Below, piece by piece: positions 6,862 through 13,500 of a stretch of DNA of 13,592 nucleotides; position 1 is the first letter of the stretch; each line of letters opens with the position of its first letter. The notes beneath the pieces are model-generated. The model was not told the DNA's origin, did no database searches, and saw nothing but the letters and a program-made list of their open reading frames with translations. The DNA is from Treponema sp. (GTDB taxonomy: Bacteria > Spirochaetota > Spirochaetia > Treponematales > Treponemataceae), in NCBI GenBank assembly GCA_031290005.1, contig JAITOJ010000056.1, forward strand, positions 1 to 13,592. Direction: 5' to 3'. The position numbers and the translations under genes were made by a program.

Positions 6862-8199
6862 ATCCGTGGCCCCCGCGATTGCCGCCCCTAAGGTGATGGC
6901 GTTCTCCAATCCGATGATGTCACAGTAGACGCGCCGCTCCCGCGCAAGGGCTTCGTTCACGTAAGCGAGCACCCGGGGTTTCAGGTTATGAGTCTTTTCA
7001 AAGGTGGTGCCTTCGCAGACCACGCACACCGGGGAGGCCGGGTTTTTGCCCCTGCCGCTCTTGATGACCGCCGCGCAGATGAGGCCGGCAGCCAGCCGCG
7101 CCGCCCGATCAACAAAAGCGTCCAGAATAGTGTAGACCGTTTCCGCGTCTTCCCCGGTTCCATTGGCGAGGATTTTCCCCAAAACCGTGTCGGTCCGCTT
7201 GGGGAAATACAAAAATTGGTCCATGTCCTTGAGGGTGATTTCAGCGTTCGTGAACGATGCCGCGGTCTTTTCCGAAAAAAGCCCGTCCGTTGCGGCGCGT
7301 TTCAGGGCGCAGGTCGCCACGCGGCCGATGTAGCCGCCGGAACACATTTTTTCCAGTATGTATGTGCCGGGGGCGGTGGTGTGTTTGTCCACTTCCCGGT
7401 CAAAAAAGCTCCGGGGCAGTTTGTCAAACTTGCCGGATTCGCAGACCACAATCTGATTCACCGGGATGCCAGATGCCGCGCCCCCCTGGATTTTGGGAAT
7501 CGGTTCAGACTCAATGTACGCGGAATTCAGTCCGGTACCCAGAATGAGGCCCACAAAGGAATCATAGCTCTTGCCTCCGGACGCCGTTGCGGCTCCGGCC
7601 AGCAGCGCTGCGGCGGTGTCGTTCAGGAGCGCAATCCGCTCCGGCTTTTTCCAGCCCTGAGCGGACAGCGCTTCCGCCAGTCCTTCCCCGACCCTGGCTC
7701 CGATGACCTCCGGGGCCTTGATTTCCTTGGAAAAGGCAGTGACTTCTCCGTCCCCATCGGGGGTGATTTTCATGGCATAGGAAAAGCAGAACCCGATACG
7801 GGCGCTCTTGTTTTTTACGTGACTGAGCTTTGCCGCCATGGCCTCAAAAAAGTCTTTTCTGGAAAGCTCCGTATCCGTGGCGGGCATGGGGAATTTTTGC
7901 AGGGCGGAAATCTCCGGCCTGCCCTCTCCGTCAAAGGACACCAGACAGGCGCGAAAATTAGTGCCCCCTGCGTCAATGACGATGACCGAAGTGTTTTTCG
8001 GCGGGGAAGAGGGAGGCGCTGCCCAGGTGGGAATCATGTCCAGGGCGGCGGACATACTGTTCCGCCTGGCCGGAGCGTCTTCGGAAAGCCCCTTTTCCAT
8101 GTCGTACAAGAGGCTGTCAATCAGCCCGTTGACGCTGATACCACCCGCGTCAAATCCGTAATAACCCAGAAAGGCCGCAACTTTTTGTTGAATGCTCAT
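6856..8199 (-). CDS. Hexokinase, eukaryote-like family 1
   Basis: ATP-dependent phosphorylation of glucose or other hexoses, entry step of glycolysis, cytoplasmic. With the ATG at 8199 the protein has 447 residues, similar to treponemal hexokinase. Visible are the phosphate-1 motif VIDAGGTNFRACLV (Asp76, Gly78-Gly79-Thr80-Asn81), a GFCFSYAMK sugar-domain motif (about 136-144), catalytic Asp194 in LLNDTAA, the phosphate-2/nucleotide region VGLILGTGLNSAYIE (216-230), and EKMCSGGYIGR near 283. The start is supported by GGAGGAG at 8204-8210; the frame upstream of it overlaps the NYN gene and is discarded. It lies 22 nt downstream of the NYN gene, probably in the same transcript. Its stop overlaps that of convergent argA by 6 nt. 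Confidence 0.93.
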   Translation of the reverse strand: MSIQQKVAAFLGYYGFDAGGISVNGLIDSLLYDMEKGLSEDAPARRNSMSAALDMIPTWAAPPSSPPKNTSVIVIDAGGTNFRACLVSFDGEGRPEISALQKFPMPATDTELSRKDFFEAMAAKLSHVKNKSARIGFCFSYAMKITPDGDGEVTAFSKEIKAPEVIGARVGEGLAEALSAQGWKKPERIALLNDTAAALLAGAATASGGKSYDSFVGLILGTGLNSAYIESEPIPKIQGGAASGIPVNQIVVCESGKFDKLPRSFFDREVDKHTTAPGTYILEKMCSGGYIGRVATCALKRAATDGLFSEKTAASFTNAEITLKDMDQFLYFPKRTDTVLGKILANGTGEDAETVYTILDAFVDRAARLAAGLICAAVIKSGRGKNPASPVCVVCEGTTFEKTHNLKPRVLAYVNEALARERRVYCDIIGLENAITLGAAIAGATDL

Positions 8200-8221
8200 A
8201 AGACTCCTCCAAATAAGGTGT

Positions 8222-9208
8222 TTAATTTTGCCGGATATACCAGGTGGACCCGTTGTTCCGCACCGACACCAGGCCGCGTTTTTCCGCGTCCAGGGCCAGC
8301 TTTTTGAACTGGGAATAGCCAAAGGTGCGGTAGTCGATTTTGCGGGACAGGATTTTTGACGCCTCGTTGAAACTGGCCCAGGTCTCTTTCTTGGGAGATG
8401 ACGCGGGCAGGCTGTCCCGCAGGGCGGTGAACACTTCGGGTATCAGCTTTTTGCCTGAGGACACTGCCGGGTCGAGCTTCAGGGTGTTTTCCCCCTCGTC
8501 GGCGTATTGCACGGTGGTTTTTTGCACCGCGTCGTTGGTAAAGGACTTCCAGGTGCGGTAGCCCAGCTTTTTCTCGTCAAAGCTGCTGTTCAGAAGCTTC
8601 ATCTTGATTTTTACCGCCCCGATGGAAGGCTTTTTCTTTTCCTTCACCATGACCGCCACCGCCTCTTCCAGCAGTTGGAAGGCCTGGGGCTTTGAAATCA
8701 CCTCGATATGCGCGGCCTCGTCCTCGGCGGAGTCGGAAGTGTTGTCCCCGCCGATAATCTCCCGGTAGTCCAGGAATTCGTCCGCCATGTTGAGCAGGTC
8801 TTCGGAGGTGTTGTTCTTGACGTCGCAGATAATCAGGGTTTGCTTGCCGTATTTCCGCAGGGAAAGCAGCAGGGGCCGGAAGTCCGCGTCCCCGGTGATG
8901 AGCACGTAGGTGTCGATGTGGGGGTACTGAAAAATCAGCTCCACCCCGTGGGTCACCATGGACATATCGGAACTGTCCTTGCGGGCCGCGGGTATGTGAA
9001 TCAGCTCAAAGCTGTTCACCGCCAGCTCAGCGCCGATGTTTTTGATACCCGGACGGGTCCAATCGCCGTAGGCCATGGCGTAGGACAGCTTGCCCTTTTC
9101 CGAAAGGGTGTCCACGATGGATTGTATATATCCGGAGCCCGAGGGAGGCGTAACATTTTCAATGTCCCAGAGGACTGCGATGTTCGCTTTCGCGTTTTGT
9201 GTTTCCAT
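8222..9208 (-). CDS. NYN-domain (LabA/DUF88-like) protein with C-terminal OST-HTH/LOTUS-like domains
   Basis: Predicted metal-dependent ribonuclease of the PIN-like NYN fold, 328 residues, cytoplasmic. The acidic active site is intact: Asp15 and Glu17 in LWDIENV, Asp78/Asp81 in RKDSSDMSM, Asp107 and Asp109 in LITGDADF. After an acidic linker (about 153-168) come two winged-helix-like segments, about 173-246 (AFQLLEEAVAVM...YRTWKSFTNDA) and about 254-326 (LIPEVFTALRDSL...FGYSQFKKLALDAEKRG), matching the OST-HTH (LOTUS) pattern of RNA-binding modules. The ATG at 9208 has no Shine-Dalgarno, but a promoter ends 6 nt before it, suggesting a leaderless mRNA. The hexokinase gene follows by 22 nt. 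The RNA target is unknown. Confidence 0.85.
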   Translation of the reverse strand: METQNAKANIAVLWDIENVTPPSGSGYIQSIVDTLSEKGKLSYAMAYGDWTRPGIKNIGAELAVNSFELIHIPAARKDSSDMSMVTHGVELIFQYPHIDTYVLITGDADFRPLLLSLRKYGKQTLIICDVKNNTSEDLLNMADEFLDYREIIGGDNTSDSAEDEAAHIEVISKPQAFQLLEEAVAVMVKEKKKPSIGAVKIKMKLLNSSFDEKKLGYRTWKSFTNDAVQKTTVQYADEGENTLKLDPAVSSGKKLIPEVFTALRDSLPASSPKKETWASFNEASKILSRKIDYRTFGYSQFKKLALDAEKRGLVSVRNNGSTWYIRQN

Positions 9209-9214
9209 GGGATG

Positions 9215-9244
9215 AGTATAGCGGATTTACCGGGAGGTTTGCAA
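9215..9244 (-). promoter_or_regulatory. Promoter of the NYN-hexokinase operon, leaderless configuration
   Basis: On the minus strand TTGCAA (9244-9239), an 18-nt spacer, and TATACT (9220-9215). The usual start 7 nt beyond the -10 box would be position 9208, the A of the start codon. No ribosome site exists between the box and the ATG (only CATCCC). Confidence 0.55.
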
Positions 9245-9262
9245 TCCGTATTCGCAATTCGG

Positions 9263-9299
9263 AATAACAAACAGCCCGCAGGTTTGCTCCCACGGGCTG
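9263..9299 (-). terminator. Rho-independent terminator upstream of the NYN promoter
   Basis: Minus-strand stem CAGCCCG/CGGGCTG (9299-9293 with 9278-9272), 14-nt loop, then the T-rich tail TTTGTTATT. It lies just before the NYN promoter and would block read-through from the toxin-antitoxin operon. Confidence 0.55.
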
Positions 9300-9455
9300 G
9301 GTTGGACGGGGACTTTCAGGCGACCGCCCCGCCTTCAAACTTCACGGCAAAGCGCACGGCAGCTAAACACCGCAAACGGCAAGCTCTGTCCCCAACACCG
9401 CTCCCAGACATGGAACAGAGACCCGCAAACTTCCAGAAAGCCACCCTACCAAAAC
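9300..9455. other. Gene-free spacer, possible decayed repeat copy
   Basis: Together with 9209-9299 and 9456-9631 this forms a 423-bp gene-free stretch. GACCGCCCCGCCTTC (9324-9338) resembles the terminator arm of the repeat at 10329-10549. GGAACAGAGACCCGCAAAC (9412-9430) matches GGAACAGAGACCGCAAAC (10515-10532) with one gap. CTCTGTCCC (9384-9392) pairs imperfectly with GGAACAGAG (9412-9420). It may be the remnant of a third copy. Confidence 0.35.
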
Positions 9456-9634
9456 CTCCGTGCCCCCCGTGCTCACTGTGGGACACCTTCTTCAGGATTT
9501 CCCACAGAGCCCACAGAGAAACAAAGAAGGCGAAGCCGCAACCGACCTCGCCTTCTCACTTTTCTACAAACCCTCGCACAATGCAATGTTCACAGGTAAT
9601 AGCTAAGCCTACAAACGCCTTCTCTATTCCTCTA
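9456..9634. repeat. Composite hairpin repeat, copy A (downstream side of vapC)
   Basis: It begins CTCCGTG and ends TCTCTATTCCTCTA. Landmarks shared in order with copy B (10329-10549): CTCCGTG, GTGGGACACCTTCTTCAG, ATTTCCCACAGAG, AGAAGGCGAAGCC, CGCCTTCTCAC, ACCCTCG, TCTCTATTCCTCTA. The TGTGGG/CCCACA arms form one hairpin and AGAAGGCGA/TCGCCTTCT a second. The last bases (CTA at 9632-9634) are the reverse of the vapC TAG stop codon. Confidence 0.85.
9519..9556 (-). terminator. Rho-independent terminator of the toxin-antitoxin operon (within repeat copy A)
   Basis: Minus-strand stem with perfect 9-bp arms AGAAGGCGA (9556-9548) and TCGCCTTCT (9533-9525), 14-nt loop, tail TTTGTTT counted from the arm end. 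It lies 76 nt past the toxin stop codon. Confidence 0.65.
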
Positions 9635-10042
9635 ATTAATAGCCGACCAATCTACCAGCGCCAGGCCGGGGATGTTCTCGAAGTGGCGGGTGTTGTTGGT
9701 CACCAGTGTGAGGCCGTAGGTTTGGCAAAAGGCGGCGATAAGAATGTCCATGTCGTCGCAGATACGGCCCTTGGTTTTGAGAGCAACGTGAATGTCCACG
9801 GCGGCATCAAAAACCGCATTGGTCGCCTCGCCACGGGGGCAGCGTTGCAACAGATCATCAAAGCTGCGGAGCCGTCTTGTGGCATTTGCGGCAACCAAAC
9901 CGCGCTTTACCTCGTAATAGGCGAAGGGCGGGGTGTAGACTTTAACCTCTACCTGCAATTTTTGGTCAATGTTCCGCCTTACCGTTTCGTTGTCCTTCAG
10001 ATAAAAACTGATGATGTTGGAATCCAAGGCAAAACCGTTCAT
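9632..10042 (-). CDS. vapC: PIN-domain toxin, VapC/FitB-like
   Basis: Predicted endoribonuclease toxin of a type II toxin-antitoxin pair, 136 residues, a normal VapC size. The PIN acidic residues are present: Asp7 in ALDSNIISFYL, Glu44 in YYEVKRGL, Asp96/Asp99 in DDMDILIAA; LVTNNTRHFENIPGL at 113-127 is the usual VapC ending, with Asn where some members have Asp. The ATG (10042) overlaps the antitoxin stop in an ATGA arrangement, so translation is coupled, as expected when antitoxin is made first. The stop codon lies inside repeat copy A. Targets of VapC proteins are commonly tRNA or rRNA; the target here cannot be read. Confidence 0.88.
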   Translation of the reverse strand: MNGFALDSNIISFYLKDNETVRRNIDQKLQVEVKVYTPPFAYYEVKRGLVAANATRRLRSFDDLLQRCPRGEATNAVFDAAVDIHVALKTKGRICDDMDILIAAFCQTYGLTLVTNNTRHFENIPGLALVDWSAIN

Positions 10043-10224
10043 GCCGTTGCCACCAGCAGGGTCTTCCGGCCTTTAACGTACTCGATAAAATCATCGGGCA
10101 GCGGGTTTTCCAGCTCGTCCTGGTGAATTTCCGCGCTAATCCGCCTGAAATCGGCCACCCGCTCGTTGATTTCTTCCTGAGTGATTACCCGTTTCAAATC
10201 TTCTTCCACGTTTACTGATGTCAT
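10039..10224 (-). CDS. Small antitoxin partner of the PIN toxin
   Basis: 61-residue protein in the vapB position. The ATG at 10224 has a strong AGGAGG site (10235-10230) 5 nt away, and the stop TGA overlaps the toxin ATG by four bases. The longer open frame upstream runs through the promoter and repeat and is not used. The sequence is charged, with an N-terminal half rich in Glu/Arg (ITQEEINERVADFRRI, likely helical) and a C-terminal LPDDFIEYVKGRKTLL that may bind the toxin. It is not recognised as a standard AbrB, RHH or Phd/YefM antitoxin; the role is inferred from gene order, size and coupling. Confidence 0.7.
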   Translation of the reverse strand: MTSVNVEEDLKRVITQEEINERVADFRRISAEIHQDELENPLPDDFIEYVKGRKTLLVATA

Positions 10225-10249
10225 ATCAGCCTCCTGTAAAAATATCGTT

Positions 10250-10267
10250 AGCACACTATAGCACACT
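10250..10267. promoter_or_regulatory. Direct-repeat operator candidate over the toxin-antitoxin -10 box
   Basis: AGCACACT occurs at 10250-10257 and again at 10260-10267, exactly 10 bp apart, so on the same DNA face, spanning the -10 box. This is the expected site for autorepression by the antitoxin/toxin complex. Binding is inference. Confidence 0.45.
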
Positions 10268-10283
10268 CCCTTCAAAAAGACAA
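10255..10283 (-). promoter_or_regulatory. Promoter of the toxin-antitoxin operon
   Basis: TTGTCT (10283-10278) and TATAGT (10260-10255) are 17 nt apart on the minus strand. The predicted start near 10248 leaves a 24-nt leader with the AGGAGG site. Confidence 0.55.
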
Positions 10284-10328
10284 ACGCCTCGCCCAGCCCC
10301 CACGCAAAGCCGCAGGGAACTGCCCGCT

Positions 10329-10549
10329 CTCCGTGTCCCCCGTGCCCTCCGTGGGACACCTTCTTCAGTATTTCCCACAGAGGACACAGAGGAAGAATAC
10401 CCCTCCGCGTCCCCGCGTGAGCCTCTCCCCACAAAAAAGAAGGCGAAGCCCCGAAAGACCCCGCCTTCTCACCTTTTCTAGTGGACCCTCGAACAATACA
10501 CTGCTCTCAGGCAAGGAACAGAGACCGCAAACGGCTCTCTATTCCTCTA
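10329..10549. repeat. Composite hairpin repeat, copy B (between LRR gene and toxin-antitoxin operon)
   Basis: Same orientation and order of landmarks as copy A (9456-9634), but with about 37 extra bases after the CCCACAGAGG arm (about 10392-10430). Arms CCTCCGTGGG (10346-10355) and CCCACAGAGG (10374-10383) form a 10-bp hairpin, complete on the minus-strand RNA if one G-U pair is allowed. CTCCGTG/CACAGAG-type repeats of this look are, from memory, scattered in several bacterial genomes. Confidence 0.85.
10433..10469 (-). terminator. Rho-independent terminator of the LRR protein gene (within repeat copy B)
   Basis: Minus-strand arms AGAAGGCG (10469-10462) and CGCCTTCT (10445-10438) enclose a 16-nt partly self-pairing loop and are followed by T5 (T6 with the arm end). 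It lies 93 nt past the LRR gene stop. Confidence 0.7.
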
Positions 10550-10562
10550 TGTTACTTCACCC

Positions 10563-13500
10563 CTACTCGCTGCTCCATGTCCACACACCAGTACTGCCGT
10601 TGCCGGTTCTGGTGTAGACCCCGCCGGCCTTCGCTGCCTTGGCGCCGCTATTGCCGTCGTCGGTGCCGTTGTAGAAGGCTTCCAGCCTGCCGGAGTAGGT
10701 GTCAGAATAGTTAATGCCCTGCTTCAACGTGATGCTGGCAGAGGAGACATCGCCGGTATAGCTATCGGCGAAAGTAGAGCGGTAGAACACATAGGTGCCG
10801 ATACTTGTTGCCAGCGGGAAGGACGCCTCGGCAAGGGCGGTACAGCCGGAGAATGCGCCAATGTAGGTGTTGGTGGTTACGTCGTTCTCGCTGTTGATAC
10901 TTGTCACTTTCGGGAAGGATACCGTGGCAAGCTTGGTACAGCCGTAGAACGCGCCGCTGCCAATACTTTCAGCCTGCGGGAAGTCCGCCGTGGTCAGGGC
11001 GGTACAGCCCCAGAACGCATAGGTGCCGATACTTTCCGCCAGTGGGAAGGACACCGTGGCAAGCTTGGTACAGCCGTAGAACGCACCGGAGTAGGTGTAC
11101 GTGGAGTAGCTGGTGTAGCCCCGCGTGCCGTTGGCGATACTTCTCACCTTCGGGAAGTCCGCCGTAGTAAGGCCGGTGCAATAGTAGAACGCCTGGCTCC
11201 CAATGCTGGTAACGCCGTCCCCTATGGTCACGCTGGTAAGGCCGCTGCAACCGGAGAAAGCGCTGTCCCCAATGCTGGTCAGCGTGTCCGGCAAGGTTAC
11301 CGCACCGCTTATCGCCCTCGGTACGCTAATGATGGCCGTTTTATCTTTATCGTACAGTATGCCATCCTGCGCGGCGTAGGCCGTATTGCCCGCTGCCACC
11401 GTAAACGCCGCAAGGCTGCTGCAACCGGCGAAAGCGGAGCTCCCAATGCTGGTAACGCCGTCCCCTATGGTCACGCTGGTAAGGCCGCTGCAACCGGAGA
11501 AAGCGGAGCTCCCAATGCTGGTAACGCTGTCCGGTATGGTCACGCTGGTAAGGCCGCTGCAACCGTAGAAAGCCATGTCCCCAATGCTGGTAACGTTGTC
11601 CGGTATGGTCACGCTGGTCAGGCCGCTGCACTCGAAGAAAGCGTAGTCGCCGATACTTTCCACCAGCGGGAAGGATACCGTGGCAAGGGCGCTACAGCCG
11701 TAGAACGCGCCAGTGCCAATACTTTCAGCCAGCGGGAAGGATATCGTGGCAAGGGCGGTACAATCGTAGAACGCATAGCCGCTGATACTTTCCGCCACCG
11801 GGAAGTCCGCCGTGGTAAGGGCGGTACAGCCGTAAAACGCAGAGTAGCCGATACTTGTCGCCAGCGGGAAGGACGCCGTAGTAAGGGCGGTACAGCCGGA
11901 GAACTCATAGTCGCCGACCGCTCCGGTAAAGGCGTCCGCGGCGCGTACCGTCTTTAAGTTGGTAAAGTTATAAAACGCGCCCTCACTACTGTAGCTCTCT
12001 ATCGCGGTAACTTGCGTGGGCAGGACAAGGTTCACAATGAAGGCTTTGCCGTCGTCATGCCCCGATGAATACCTGGGCCAGGTGGTAACGCCGGTAAGAT
12101 CAGACAGGTCAAGGCTCACGTACTTGCCGGTTACGGCGAGGACGTCGTAGATGTCGTTCAGGGTATGCGCGCCCGACAGTGCTACCGCGTAGGGGATAGC
12201 GGCGGTATTGGCGTTCCTGCCGAACAGATAGTCGTTCAAGTCGCTCAGGTTCGTAAACACCGCAACGGTCGCGGGGAAGGTGATCGTTACCACGCCGCTG
12301 TTCGCCCCGTTGGTTACGCTGGCCGCGCCGGTATAGGTAAAGCTGTTCGCCCCTACGCCGTCGAAGGTGTAGCCGTCTTTTGCCGTGAGCGTTACAACGG
12401 CTTTGTAGACCGTGGACACGGCGAAAAGACTTGAATGGGGGGCGCCGGCGCTGGTCTGCCACTCGACGTCGCCGGTGTACTGAGCGGTGTTAATTGCCGC
12501 GAAGTTCGGCGTTTCTCCGGTTTTCGGCGCGGTAACGGCGCCGTCCAGGGCCCGCAGGTTCACCACCGTATCCGCTCCCGCTGCCGCGGTGGCCGGGAAG
12601 GTAATGATGATAACGCCTGAGTCCGCCGCGTTGGCCGCTGCCGCGCCGGAGTAGATAAAGCTATCCGCCGCAACGCCTGTAAAGGTGTAGCCGCTTTTGG
12701 CCGTGAGGGTCACCAAGGCTCGGTAGACCGTGGAGGCCCCGAACGCCGCGCCGCTATAGGTCGCTCCGCCGCTGGTCTGCCACGCCACGGTTCCGGTGTA
12801 TTGCGCCGTGGTAATCCCCGTGGCAACCGGCGCAGCGTCTCTCACCGGCGCGGTTACCAGCGCGGTCAGATTAAGCTCGTTCACCGCTATATCGTCTTGG
12901 CCGTCCCCGCCGCCCTGGCCGTCAAGGCCGTCCTTCGCGAGGATCTGCCAGGAATAGCCGTTCCAGATATAGGACGTTTTGTCAGTTATGTTGTAGTAGG
13001 CCCAGTTAAGCTGCGGGTTGTCGGGAGGAGAGCTCCAGGCTCCCATCCAGACCAGGGAAACGCCGTCAAGGCCATTAGTTCCGTTAGCGCCGTCAGCACC
13101 GGTCTCACCCTGCGGGCCCTGGGGACCGGTAGCGCCGTCAGTACCGTTCACGCCGTCCCTCGCGAGGATCTGCCAGGCCGCGCCGTTCCAGATATAGGAC
13201 GTTTTAGTGGCGGAATTGTAGTAGGCCCAGTTGAGCTGGGGGTTGGCGGGGGGACTGGTCAGGGTTCCCTTCCAGGTGATGCCGCTTCCCCCGGACGGGG
13301 CAATATCAGCGGCGGTCAGTGTTTTAAGGCCCAAGTCGCTGGCAGTCCCGGCGCTTACCGTAACGGTATTCCAGACATCGGTATAGGCTCCTTTCGTAAT
13401 ATAGACCTGATACCCGGGATAGCTCTTCACCGGCACATCGCTGATTTCAAAGGAACCGGCGTCATCGGTCATGGCCATGTAGGAAGTGCTGGCCACAAAC

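Larger units (their letters stand above)
10225..10562. other. Intergenic region between LRR gene and toxin-antitoxin operon
   Basis: 338 bp without a gene. It holds repeat copy B with the LRR gene terminator, the toxin-antitoxin promoter, the AGCACACT direct repeats and the antitoxin ribosome site. About 10284-10328 shows nothing recognisable. Confidence 0.6.

Noticed and set aside
6988..8307. 439-codon open frame on the plus strand antisense to hexokinase
   Set aside because: It mirrors the hexokinase gene in GC-rich DNA; no family match by eye and no initiation signals.
8200..8322. 41-residue N-terminal extension of hexokinase
   Set aside because: It overlaps the NYN gene's 3' end and has no family similarity; a strong ribosome site precedes the ATG at 8199.
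8708..10126. 472-codon open frame on the plus strand antisense to the NYN gene and vapC
   Set aside because: It runs through two genes, terminators and repeats, has low-complexity translated sequence and no ribosome site, while the minus strand carries clear protein families.
9456..10549. Insertion sequence or composite transposon
   Set aside because: No transposase gene and no terminal inverted repeats with target duplication; the flanking copies are direct hairpin repeats.
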